From Asterella californica (Eukaryota; Streptophyta; Marchantiopsida; Marchantiales; Aytoniaceae): a stretch of DNA of 64,000 bases. The notes under the pieces were generated by a model. The model did not search any database and had not been told where the DNA came from. It was given only the letters and a program-made list of their open reading frames with translations. Position numbers and translations under genes: made by a program. The stretch spans positions 6,820,001 to 6,884,000 of the forward strand of contig JAYKYS010000018.1 of NCBI GenBank assembly GCA_036924285.1, given 5' to 3'. Positions 1 to 11,868 of this stretch are shown piece after piece; positions within the stretch are counted from its first letter, which is position 1, and every line of letters begins with the position of its first letter.

Positions 1-357
1 ACTCACATGGCTTTTTATCAGTGGAACTTTTGCGGAATGCGGACACCTACGGACAGTTCCGTAACCGAAAATGTCCGGAGAATTGATCACCCGTCTCCGT
101 GAAAACAATTTTATGTCCGTGGAGAAAACCGGAGAAATTTTACGGACTGTCACAACGTGGCAAAAATACCGGTTCATCAAGAAAAAAAATGCGTAATTGC
201 ATGCAAGCCGTTAATCTCTTGAATCTGTGTACTTGTTACATCCGGTTCATAACAAAATATTAACCGCAGAAATCGGTAACTCTAGTTCTACGGACATTCA
301 TCATTATTTTCTGTAGCTCTCCGGATTCCGGAGAACTTACACCATGTGAGTGCAGCC
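1..357. repeat. 357-bp direct repeat, left copy (cut by the window edge)
   Basis: This stretch is repeated at 2332-2688 at a constant offset of 2331 bases with no indels. I see only two mismatches, near positions 223 and 311. The shared sequence stops after GTGAGTGCAGCC. It contains several CCGGAG motifs and a small inverted repeat, CTCCGGA-T-TCCGGAG, near 318-332. The left copy runs off the window, so its true start is unknown. Two near-identical copies 2 kb apart fit the terminal repeats of a young non-autonomous element or a recent segmental duplication. Confidence 0.9.
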
Positions 358-1759
358 ACAGCATCCATCCACACAGCGATCGATCACAACACCAAAATGA
401 ACCACTCCACGCACGCATGCACTCGTAAATTGAAAATATCAACGATCTGTCAGCTCCGGAGATACCACCGGCAACAATCTGCGACCTGAAATCCCTCAAC
501 CAGGCCTCACAATCTGAGTTATTCAAGTGATAACAAGGTATGTACTCACTCCACCATGCCAACCGACACTAGACAATCACTACAGTCGAGCCAAATCCAC
601 TATGTGCTCGCAGAGAATCCAGATCTCACTCACAATACTACCCACCATAGCCAAGAGCTTGAAGGCTCAACTTGAAGAATTGAGGTCTCCAAGCCCTACC
701 TGCGAAGTATACCTCTTGTGGGCACTCCCACCAACTTGCCCTAACTGCACTAACGGTCTTACCGGGATTCCCCACTTCGCACTCGGTCAACCTAGTTGAG
801 TAGCCAAACTAACGTGAAAACTAGCTCCATGTTTGACCGAGAGAGTTGATGCTACTTACTTTCGACACTTGCATGTGTCAGGAATTACCTCCCGCATGGA
901 GTTCTATTCTTTTGTTATTCCTTGCTTGGTCCCAAAGACAAATCCAAAGATCAACTGTGGTGGCAATCCTATGACTTCATCATAGCATAACCCATTGACG
1001 AGCATGCGATACTGGACTTGTATTCATTTTGCTATGCTTCGTTCTTGCATTGTGTTGTTAGGCCGTAGACAACGAGATACTAATCCAAAGACGACATGTG
1101 ACGACAAGTTTATTTGTTTACAAGCTTTGGAGCTTTCGTGCTTCAGAGCATGCAACTAATGAGAATGGACAAAGTTAAGTGCCCTTATCATACACCCTTC
1201 TATTTCTATATTTTGCATTGATGAAAGGCAACTCCAAAACTGGTCAGGAGATTTTGGACTTCTTATCGACTGACTACTTAGATGAAATTAGAGAATGGAG
1301 AAAAAAAAGCTAGCGAATCCAGCAAGAAAGCACTATTCCGTAGACTGCATTTTCTTGAAGCACCACCAATATTTCTTTATCATTTGCTATTCCTTCCGTG
1401 TGTATACTCCACATTTGATATGAAATTTTTCAATTTCTTTGCAGGCACCATCTTCCCTTCGATCATACTGTCGTTGAAGAGGGAAGCGAGAGCTAGTTGA
1501 TCGAGCCTAGAAGTGTCAATGACTGTTTATCCGACAAGGACTGATATCAAAATTTCTTTGTTTTCTTTACTTTCTGATTTTCTACACAAGCAATGTTAAT
1601 CTTATATTTTTCTGGTTGAACGTGGTGGCTCCCTCTTCCACTTTCACTTCTGAGAGTGGTACTTGTAAAGCTGGTGAACATGTTCAATTCTTATAATTCT
1701 AAGGTTCTTTATTTAAGAGATTCGTATACTAGCTCAACGTAAAAGGAAACCAAAAAAGC

Positions 1760-1846
1760 AAATCCTGCCTTCCGGGGTCTGAATCATAACCGGAAAACAT
1801 GTAAACCTTGTGTAAATGAGGATAATACCATTACGCTACGGACCAC
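1760..1846 (-). other. tRNA-like pol III promoter pair (possible SINE head or tRNA relic)
   Basis: Read on the minus strand, TAGCGTAATGG (1828-1838) fits the tRNA A-box consensus. GGTTATGATTC (1781-1791), 36 bases downstream, resembles a degenerate B-box, and TTCCGG/CCGGAA around it could pair as a T-arm. The acceptor stem does not close well, so this is not a working tRNA gene. A tRNA-derived SINE head or a chance match are the alternatives. Confidence 0.25.
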
Positions 1847-1886
1847 AGGATCACCAGGGTGCTGACATTGCTAAGCGAGGCATATC

Positions 1887-1919
1887 GACGGGAGTGTGCA
1901 CAAGCGAAACACTCCCGTC
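1887..1919. repeat. Perfect 11-bp hairpin
   Basis: The arms GACGGGAGTGT (1887-1897) and ACACTCCCGTC (1909-1919) are perfect reverse complements around an 11-base loop. Function is unknown. It lies between the two 357-bp direct repeats. Confidence 0.8.
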
Positions 1920-2331
1920 TATTCGCAGTCCGAATGGATGATGGGAATCATGGGATGCGCAGAAAGCACGGTCTCATGCACATGATCGTTTAGTTTCATA
2001 TCCATAAGGTGAATTCAATTGGGGTTGAAACCTGGATAATTCTGCGTACTGTACATTATGCAATCGGACGGCTGAGTACGAGCACGGTCATTCAGGTCAT
2101 GCATATCCATGAATGTGGACCGTTAAAATCCTACGCGGTTACATCTCGACGGCATTGACACGTCACGTTCACCATCGTCGGCGTCCAAATCAGCACCGTA
2201 CTTTTTGTTCGAAAGAGATTAGTTCCAAGCTGACAGGGATCAGAGTGTACAAGGCTTACGCATCACGAAGGACATGGAACGTCGGCCTACTCAACTCCTA
2301 CGCCGTTCAGGGACTGCAGTACTGTAGCTAC

Positions 2332-2688
2332 ACTCACATGGCTTTTTATCAGTGGAACTTTTGCGGAATGCGGACACCTACGGACAGTTCCGTAACCGAA
2401 AATGTCCGGAGAATTGATCACCCGTCTCCGTGAAAACAATTTTATGTCCGTGGAGAAAACCGGAGAAATTTTACGGACTGTCACAACGTGGCAAAAATAC
2501 CGGTTCATCAAGAAAAAAAATGCGTAATTGCATGCAAGCCGTTAATCTCTTGAATCTGTGTACCTGTTACATCCGGTTCATAACAAAATATTAACCGCAG
2601 AAATCGGTAACTCTAGTTCTACGGACATTCATCATTATTTTCCGTAGCTCTCCGGATTCCGGAGAACTTACACCATGTGAGTGCAGCC
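2332..2688. repeat. 357-bp direct repeat, right copy
   Basis: Near-identical partner of 1-357, with two visible differences and no gaps. Homology ends at the same base as in the left copy, followed by unrelated sequence. How far the copy extends left of 2332 cannot be judged because the partner is cut by the window edge. Confidence 0.9.
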
Positions 2689-3358
2689 TGTATCTGCGCC
2701 GATGCATCATTTTGCCGCACTGTACAGTAATGAGTTCAGACTGCGTAGAAGGACTTTCGCGGGAAACAGTGGAACCAAATTTTCGTACTTCCGTCCGACG
2801 CTCTTTCGCAGTCTTTGAAGTTTGAAGCTCAATTCGATCGATTGGCCGATGGATTTTCGGAGGGTGAAATCCCTAGCATTGCATTATTGATGAGCTCGAG
2901 ATTTGCTAGTTGGACGACAGTTGCTTCTAGCGGGATACTACTTCTTGTGAGAAGCCGTAGGGATCGACTGGTTTTCTGCAGTTCCTAGGGCGTATGGTTG
3001 GTGTGTACCGAGGAAGGCATAGAGAATTGAAACGAGAACGAGGAAAGGAGCATCTGTGAAAGAGCTGGTACCTTTTGTTGAGAGTGCAGCAAACATGCTG
3101 AAGAACGAGACGCTGTCTAATTTTATCTCCGTCCCACGATCTCCGCCCAAACCGTGGATAGGAATCCAAAAGGGCAGTCAAGAGGGACTCTGAATTCAAG
3201 GAGAGATTTTCCTGTGGGGTGGTGACTGACAGCTGAATTTGCTGTTTGCTGCTCCGACTCTTTGAATTTTTATCTTTTAAAGTTTCGGGAGCTCGATTCC
3301 ATCTCATCATCCTGTCCTCCGAGTTTGTGAACTGTTGGCCCAATTTTGTTGCCTGGAA
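2689..3358 (+). other. Upstream region and 5' leader of the POLD2-like gene
   Basis: Between the direct repeat and the first exon of the polymerase delta subunit gene. It probably holds that gene's promoter and 5' UTR. I see no separate gene and no clear TATA element. Confidence 0.4.
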
Positions 3359-6300
3359 ATGGAGGACATGGAAATTGATATGATACCGAGGGTGCAAGCA
3401 ACTTATGTCTCCCACGTATGGTCGCTATCTTTATACTTTCCAGTGGCTTAGTTTCTTGCAGTCTTTCCTGGATTATATTATTATGGCTCTGTATATGTAA
3501 GTTCTCTGTTGCAGTATGTGAATTTTCTCCTGTTTCCTCCAATGACGACGATTATACTTGATTTTATTCTTATTACCGCACCTTTGCTTTTTTATGTGCT
3601 ATGGCTTTGTCCCAGAACTCTCGAACTTTTCTGTCGTAGACAAAAGATTCAAGGTCTAGTGGGCATAATCACTTGAGTAGTCTCGATGGCTTTATTTGAT
3701 TTTCTTTTCAGTGTCATTTCTGAGTGTGTGTGTTTGTGTTGTTTGCAGAGTGAAAGATTTGAGCTTAAAAAGCAAAAGTATAAGGGGCAACAGTACAGCC
3801 AGATCTACTTTTTTCGTCTCACCTACACTCGACAGTTTCTGAATCCGCGCGTCAAAGAGCGATGGCCATCATATCCAGGTACGGATATGGTGAGCAAATT
3901 ACCTGAGGACATAGGTTCTCGTCTCTGGCATTGAGCTTTCCTGATCGAAGAATAGGTTATCGTCGCTGGCATTGAGCTTCCCTGATCGAAGAAATACAGC
4001 ACCAGGGTCGTACGCAGCAATGATCGTGATGTTTAGCGTTGAATCGTGGACGACCTCACTTTAATTCAGTTACATGAACTCTGTGCTTCGTGAGGCTGTC
4101 TGTTAACACGAGAAAATATTGTTAGGAATTCAGAAGCATTCGGGGATTTTCCAAGCAGATATTGGTGCAAAAATGCTGCAGGTTGTCTTCCTTGTCCTCG
4201 CATTTGCGGTCATGGCGATTGACTCATATTTTAGCGTAGCGGGCTGAGATTTGCTTCTTGTGTGGTAAACTGCAGTGACAAATATATTGGGGCTTGATGA
4301 AGGGAAGGTTTGTGTGGTGATTGGAACACTATACAAGCAGATGAAGCTGAAGCCCAGCATTCTTGATGAGTATTCAAAGGAGGTTAGTTTTCTGCACGTT
4401 TGATATCTGTCTCTTCTAAGCTTTCTTCGGGTTTCTACTCAGGCTAAGGAGTCAAGGAGTCGGATGTCCACACATAAGGTACCTCTTGGAGTTTATTTTG
4501 CCTGCGTTGGAAACTTGCAGCGCTCCGTTGTTGGCCTGGTAGCTCCTTCCAACTTTACAGATCCAGATGATTTTTTAATTCTTGAAGACGAAAGTGGCCG
4601 AGTTAAGCTGGTTGGGGAGTGCGTTTCACCGTCGATTTATGTTACGGGTGAGCACACTTACTTCCAGTTGGTGATGCTAGAAATCTCACGAAAACAAAAG
4701 AAACGAAGCTTGAGATATCTACTAAAGGATATTCCTTTGCAAAGGAGCGATGTAATTTACGAGCGGAAGCTGACAAGAAGGCTTGGGGGAGTTGCAGTCT
4801 CACTGATTATCGCCACTCTGTACAGGAGTTGTTGTGGCAGTTTGTGGTCAGCCGGGAAAGGATGGTGAATTCCATGTGGAGGAGATTCTGGAACCAGGGC
4901 TCGCACCTCAGCCTCCCCTTCCCGATCGGAAAAAGTCAGGTTCGATTGAACCTCTCTTTTCCCAGACTGGTTCACCAATGAACGTCAGCTGTAATGAGTA
5001 GAACGCCACATTTTTGTAGATGAAATTATTAACTAAACTCTATAGAGTTTCCCGCACGAGGACATTTCTTGGTGAAGGCTGTTTATTTCCCAACTCGGTC
5101 GAGACTTCCTCTTCTGAAAAGGAAGGAGATAGTCTACAGGGAGTAACACGAAGCAAAGCTCTAAGTTAGCACATGGTCATGGATATCTTGCGGCCGTAAC
5201 TGGATTTTATTGCTTTTGATTCAGTTCAGACATGGAGAAGTATGTTGCACTCGTATCTGGGCTAAGGTGTGGGGGGCCTGATACGAATCCTCTTCAAGTT
5301 CAGCTCCTCGTGGATCATCTTACAGGACACTTGGGTGAAGAGCAGGTATCTTACACCTTTGCTGGACCTACCTCAGTCAAAATCCATGGTTCGGGTAGTT
5401 TACCTTGAAGTATCCAGTTGGAGAAGTATGCAACTGGGCTAGGGCTCTCCTAGATTCTGGGCCCAGCTCGTTGAGCAATCTTCTGCAGGCCAGTTGTCCT
5501 TCTATATGAGCAGTCGTTACTTCGATGTCAGTGACATCCTGGTACTGGCCAGTTTCTTACGACTTCCTTTCTAACCTTTGTCCTAGTCCTGGCCACTCTG
5601 TGAATGCAGCATAATCACTGGTGAATTATTCCGTTCTCAAATATATGAATGCTTTGACATTCTAACTAGAGAAACTTACATGCAGATTCCTTGCTTTCTT
5701 TTGTGTAACAGGAGCAGAGTTTGAGTGCTCAGATTGTCCATACTGTAATTGCAGGGGACTCTGTTCAACTTCAAGCTCAAGCCCTCCACGGCCAGGTGAT
5801 GACTCTCATGTATAGTATTGTCTATTCATAAGTGGAAACCGAAAGTGGTGTATTCTCTCCACAGCGTCTATATTGTCTGGTTCCACTTCCGTCTTGGAAG
5901 TTATGGACAAGCTAACATGCATGTGAGAGCCTACGGAACAAGAGCTTGGTCTGCCATTGTACGGAGCATCTGGTAATGTTTTACTCATTCGCAGGAGCTT
6001 GGTTTCCGCAGCCTTTATCCAGTAAAGAGCAGCACAAGTTAATTGAGCCTGTCACGGAGCTTGACTTGGTCCTTACTCAGGTAGGTAATTTATCTCCCGG
6101 CTTCATTCATTGTAGATGCTCAACTGATGTCAACCTGCATGGCTCGAACTACTGAACTTGTCGATGCAAGCAAGTTGTTGAAAACTCTCTTGAAAAGTAA
6201 CTTTGAGTGTACCTAAAACTTCTGTCCAGTGTTCCGTCTTTAGGAGCCACATAGCTAATTTCGGTCCTAAAGGTATTGAAACTCATGCTAGTTGTCAGAA

Positions 6301-8192
6301 ATGTCTGTCACTGTATATGTCCTAAAATTATACCAGCCATCGCGACCAGAAGAAATAGTGAACGATAAGGAACAACGAAGTGAGGAAGCAAAGACTGCTT
6401 CTAACATTGTCATGTTTGCAGCTTGCATCAGCTATGCCTATTGACATCATGCCCGGTGCAAAGGATCCGGCCAATTTCTCCTTACCGCAGCAGGTACGAA
6501 TCAGCTTATGAAGAGTGCTACTTCCGGGAGGACCTGTTTACTCTTGCTTGGACAAGTTTCTAAACTCTAAGTTGCTCATGAGACTTAACTTCCACTTCAT
6601 TTTCCCCTTTTTGGTTTCCGGAACACTCGCTTTTCTAAGCATTCGTAGTCATGAAAAATATGCCGTCTTACCTCTTTATACATGTTATGTGGGATATTGT
6701 GCTCAGCCATTACACAAGTGCCTATTTCCAGGAGCAACAGCATATTCCACCTTTGTCTCTGCAACAAATCCTCATCAGTTTGAGCTCGATGGAGTAATGT
6801 AATTTCTCCCCTCTAACCTAACGGTTATCTTCCGTCCCCTCCTTGATCTCCTCCCCCTTTGTCGCCTGCATACTTTAAGCAGATTTCTCGTAGGACGTCG
6901 GTAAGTAACATAGGAATAACCTTCGTCGTGTACGATTCGTGTGTGGAATGGGCAAGGCGGAATCTAAACCTAGTTTTCATCCTCAGGTGGACATTGACAT
7001 TGTTGCCTGGAGATTCAAATATGTTACATGCCTCTAACAACATTTGTCTCAAGCTCAAAATGGTTTCTGTCATTGCACCTTATGGCTAGATATGTTCGCT
7101 TGGTGTAGAAGCTGATCCAAGTGGAACACTCGCGCTGTGTCATCTGTGACCAAATCAGGTTTCTCGGCACGTCGGGACAAAATATAGATGACCTTGACAA
7201 GTACTCTTTAGCCGATGATCGGTTGGACTACATGGAGCGAACTCTCAACTGGCGGCATATAGCACCGACTGCTCCGGATACACTAGGTAAGAATCATCCT
7301 CCTTGGTCTCCTCTCCCGTTCTCGCCTGGATACTTTAAGCAGATTTCCAGATAAGCAGAATTGATCTCCTCTCAGTCAGTCGAGTATTACCTTGCGTAGT
7401 TTCGGAAGGCCAAAATCTGAGATATGCTGTGCCATTCTGTAGCAGTGAGATCGATTCTTCCTCCTACTCAGAGGTAATAACATCTTGTGGTTGTGCCTCG
7501 CACAGGTTGCTACCCGTTCCACGACAGAGATCCATTTTTGATCGATACAAGTTCCCCCCACGTTTACTTCTGTGGAAATCAGGACAAATTTTCCACTCGC
7601 TTGGTCAAAGGTACCAAATCCCTCCATTAGGAAGTTTCTGTCCGTATCCGTATAACTTGTAGTGTAGGATAGATTCTCAGGCAAGTTTCCTAACAAGTGC
7701 AGGAGATATTTCAGTTATATTAATACCAGTGTCACTTCTCTGGTTGAGTCTTCATGAGTTATCTTCAAGTGATGTGTGTATTCTGCATTCTCCTGCTATA
7801 CACGTAGACCGTGGTATACCAGTGCACTTCACATGATCTGAGGTTCCTGTTGACATGATAAATATCCTTGCAGGTCCAACAGGTGAAGTGGTGAGACTTG
7901 TATGTATTCCGAGATTTGCCGAGACAGGCACCGCAGTTCTAGTAAGACTACTGTACCCGTTAGCTCGCTGAAGTGGGCTCTGTTTTCCTCCATGCAAAGA
8001 TTCCATATTTTTCTGCAGTTAGAGCCGGTTGGACTAATGAAAGAGTTTACAGAGTATGACTGAAAGCATGCATCCCCCTTCCTAACTTTCATTTCCCGCT
8101 CACAGGTCAGTTTGAAGACACTCGAGTGCTTCTCTTTGACGCTGTCGACGTCGCTCCTTGAAATGGGATCTTCTGACGACATGAAACCGTGA
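3359..8192 (+). CDS. POLD2: DNA polymerase delta small (regulatory) subunit, POLD2-like, 14 exons
   Basis: Encodes the B-subunit of DNA polymerase delta, the non-catalytic partner that holds the catalytic subunit in the replicative complex. Exons read by eye: 3359-3415, 3749-3878, 4276-4382, 4521-4647, 4826-4939, 5230-5345, 5712-5795, 6012-6080, 6422-6493, 6707-6793, about 7157-7286, 7506-7610, 7874-7941, 8106-8192. Family signatures are the N-terminal [18 protein letters not shown], the OB-fold stretch [38 protein letters not shown], and the inactive phosphodiesterase fold with [28 protein letters not shown] and [12 protein letters not shown]. Phases agree at every junction except exon 10/11, where no standard acceptor keeps frame. 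The protein is about 450 residues, normal for the family. The start is the first ATG of the exon, followed by [10 protein letters not shown]. Confidence 0.93.
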
Positions 8193-9165
8193 CATGAAGA
8201 AACAAGTCTTTTGGTCTAATTTTTGCGGGGGACCTACTGGTAACCATTGTGAACAAGTTCTCGTGATCTTGCAGGCTGCGGCCGGGATCATCGTCATCGG
8301 TGTGCTCTTACATGAAAAGGTTGTGCAGATGCTTATGCTTATAGTACCTTCTGCTTGTTCCGATAAGACGTCGGAAACTGCAGTAGGGCGTTCTTAGAGC
8401 TACTGATAGCGGGGTTTAGCCGCAGTCTTCTTCCCTCCGGGACGTTAGTTGCTTGGCCCTTCAGGTCCTTCTTTCCCTTGTAAGGCTTGATGGGGTTTCT
8501 CCATCCGTTGCCTATTCATTACGTCGCGTGTTCACAGTCAATGAGTAATGCCGCAGAAAGGTCCAGCAAGAAACATCTAGGGAGATAGACTCCAACGCTG
8601 ACCACAAGAAATTTTATGGTTCTCATCCAACGTTGTTAATCTGATGTACAAATCCTTTTCAGGAAAGAAAAACTTGTGTACACGAATTTTTGTGTCACTG
8701 AAAAATCTATATATGAAAGAAGTACAATACCTGACGACGAATTTTAAAATTTTCTTTTAACAGTTGGGCAGAAACCCGCATATCATTATCTCAAAAACCA
8801 GTACTGTAGTTTTCATTATATTATGGGCTTACAACCAAGAGGCGACAACAACAACGGCAGCAAATTTATACGTCGTTCAGAACTGAAAGAAATAACATGT
8901 CTATACAAGACAATGACACTTATCAATTGCGATAAGAAACCTTGTCAAATGGAAATCAGACTGAGTCGGAAAAAGAATTACAAACGAATCTGACCCGAAA
9001 ATATCGAACAAGTTGCCATAAAATGTAACCCGATGGAGATGTACGCATTGAAGAAACATTCACCATGTATTCAGTAGACACTATCTTTCTGTCATTACCT
9101 TGGACCCCCCTGCCTACCCGTTCGACTGCTGAGACCAAACTTCTTTGTGCAATCGTCACCACTAC
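8193..9165. other. Convergent intergenic region
   Basis: Lies between the 3' ends of the POLD2-like gene (+) and the ZIP gene (-). It should hold both 3' UTRs. The stretch around 8690-8830 is AT-rich. I see no gene. Confidence 0.5.
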
Positions 9166-11868
9166 TCATATTGTCATCTCGTGAGGAAGATTTCTCGCCA
9201 AAAGTTCCAAGCTGCAGCAATGCCCATGCAAGAGAAGAAAAAGACGATCAATCTTGCACGCCTCAATAGCAGAAGGAGATTTCTTTTTGCTGAATCTACG
9301 GCTTGAATCGGAAAGTATTTGTGATTTTACCTCACGGACATGATTGCCATTCCAACAAAAACTGCAGTTACAGCCGGTCGACTGCCAGCGTACTCCATAG
9401 ATAACGGCAACATTTCACGTAGAGTTATGAAGGCCATGACTCCTCCAACTACGTGGCACTTATACGAGTCAGTGTCATTTGGAAAGCAGAACATTCGATG
9501 ATAAAAGCTGGAGGAATACTATACAGTAGAAGCCCGTGACTGCTGTGAAATAGTCTCGCTATGAAATCGTTAGACAGTTATCTCCGAGAAGGTGGCTCGT
9601 GAGTATTAATCAAACTCAAGCGAAGTGCACTCTAGCCAAAGATGCTACGAAAGCCAGAAGTTTCCCCCACCTGCTCCAAGGAGACCTTCCAAAATATCTG
9701 GCGACAGACTGCTGGGGAAGAGATAAGCTGCAGAACATTGACAGCTCCAGGTTAGACATAGGATGAATATTCAGTGCACAGACCAGATAAAAGCGCACCT
9801 CACTCACAGACGGTAGTAGTTTTCACCGAGAAAATAAGACACTGAAATCGATCTGAGTGGGAAGAACTGACCAACAAGAATAACCCCCAGCGGCTCAGCG
9901 AGACCAGAGAGAAAGGCTAATTTGAAGCCTTCCCACTTGCTGCATCAATACATGAGAGCTACAAGTTAGTTGGAGGCAGAAAAGTATTAAATAAGCAGCA
10001 AAGCGCATGTCAAGGAGGTACGAACGCTGCATGTCATTCAGGTGGACGTAAGAGAGGAATGAAGGAGAATAACAGCTCATGCAGATGTAACTCAGTTACA
10101 AATGTTATTTCAGTAAGGTGTTTACCTCTCAGTTGCAAAATAGACCGGGAGAGCAACAGCAACTCCCTGCAAACCCAAGTTGAAAAAACAAACAAGATGT
10201 GAATTCTTGCTCTGCTCTATATTGACATTACGTCGCTCTTGGGAAGGTGATTACACTCTAAAAGCAATACTAGAAACCCAGGGAGACGAGGAATATTTAC
10301 CTCTGGAATATTGTGTAGACCAATGGCTAAGGCCAGGCCCACACCTATACGTACTCCCTGCATATCAACATCGGCACTACTGCTGAGTTTCTGACACCTC
10401 GGAATGTTTTCGAGATCTGATATCAGTTTCACGGCTAAAGACTAGTTTACATGTTATGATGACTTCCACTTCAGTCTCTTGCAAGCCCAAGCACCTCTAG
10501 ATCAAGTTTTGGGGCCCAAGTACATCTGAACATCCAATCTTGGTATCTATGTCGGACAAAATCCGACGTTACACAGTGTCCGTACCTTGACTGATCCCAG
10601 AAAGATTGCCATGCCCTCAGGAAAGTTGTGGAGGCTGATGCCTGCATCCATCGAAAGGACATCCATAAGAAAGATGAGCCTTCCAGACCCACTTATCAAG
10701 GCTGAAGGATTACTTGCAGCACACCGTGAGTGTCCTCAGCCCGAACCCTTTCCAGACCTAGTTAAGTCGCGTCAATATCGTATTAACTGAAAAACACAGA
10801 ACCACGACACTCGGTGGACAGTTTCTGTTGTGGGCTAACTCCCCAGGTAACTTATTGAGACAACTCAATTCAATCTTGGAAGAGCTTTGATTACCAAGGG
10901 CCGTGACGATACCACTGAGCCACACCTGCTTCCTTTGCCGTTTCAAGAGAGGTTTATCTCCTGCCTTCTCATCCTGCGGATACCTTACTCAAACTCTTAT
11001 TTCTTGCATGAAAACACGATCTGGAGCAGACTCTGGAATATCGTTATGATATAGTTATCCAGCAGAAATAAGTAAAAAGTGATGATGCGTCATAAACAAG
11101 GTCACCTTCTCTCTGAAAGACGCTTTCTCTGAGGGCGACAAAGTTGGCTCCGGAATAAAAGTGACGATCAATGCAATGGCAATCACACCTGCAAAAAACT
11201 GCACACATCCTAGATTTGAAAACCCGCAATCCGAACATCCGAAAGCCAGAGCTAAAGACACTGTCGCGCAGCATAAGCTTGATGCAAGAAAGATCACCAT
11301 ACTGACTTCCTATATCCCTACACTTCAAGATGTTAAAATTTGCATCAGAAGCTAAAGTGATATATGGATTATTGACTTCAAGGTTAGCTCACCCAAAGAT
11401 TAGCCCTGGTGAATCCTATGGCATTGGTAGCATTGTGCATAAGGTCGAGAAAAGAGAGGGAGAGCATCATCCCAGCAGCCAGACCCTGTGAAAAGTCAAT
11501 TTGAATTAAGCATAAGTCAATTCATGTCTGGCGATAAGTTGACAACGCAACAGCACTGAAGCTGCTTCAACTGCTGTCCACCAGACATCCAGCAAAGAAG
11601 GAAAAATTCTTCATCACCAGGTCTCACTTGCAGAGTTCCCAACATCTTCAGAGACGGTTTCGGTTGCAACACCACGAGTAATCCACCTGCATTCCACCCA
11701 GTTGAACGATGACTTCTTCCTCTTTTGAGTAATTCCAGTGACTAGCAATTAGATAAGTTATACCGTGAGCCATCAACATCCACCTTCGAAGAAATCTACA
11801 GTACCTAGGCCAGTGCTGAGACCACCCATCACTGAGAGTAAGAGCGGGAACACCACGGATCCCTCCAT
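9166..11868 (-). CDS. ZIP family zinc transporter, ZTP29/ZupT-like, 12 exons
   Basis: Predicted membrane zinc or divalent-metal transporter of 276 residues, the usual length of plant ZTP29-type ZIPs. Exons, 5' to 3': 11868-11805, 11686-11628, 11485-11393, 11198-11106, 10973-10895, 10641-10586, 10357-10301, 10166-10126, 9939-9872, 9727-9671, 9448-9331, 9211-9166. All introns are GT-AG and all phases agree. The metal-site helices are visible: HNFPEG at residues 134-139 and HNIPEG at 163-168. Other conserved stretches are MHNATNAIGF, FIPEPTL, SGLAEPLGVI and MAFITLREMLPLSMEYAG. A short Lys/Arg-rich cytoplasmic loop (residues 104-120) precedes VWLSGIVTALG. The start MEGSVVFPLLL opens directly into a membrane helix. 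It converges on the POLD2-like gene. In plants such ZIPs often sit in the ER membrane; location here is inferred. Confidence 0.94.

Larger units (their letters stand above)
358..2331. other. Sequence between the two 357-bp repeats, no gene recognised
   Basis: About 2 kb between the direct repeats. I find no convincing coding region. It holds a tRNA-like A-box/B-box pair on the minus strand (1760-1846) and a strong hairpin (1887-1919). If the flanking repeats are LTRs, this would be the interior of a short non-autonomous element, but I see no clear primer-binding site or polypurine tract. Confidence 0.4.

Noticed and set aside
1760..1846. A functional tRNA gene
   Set aside because: A- and B-box-like words are present but the acceptor stem and D-arm do not pair. 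Kept only as a tRNA-like relic.
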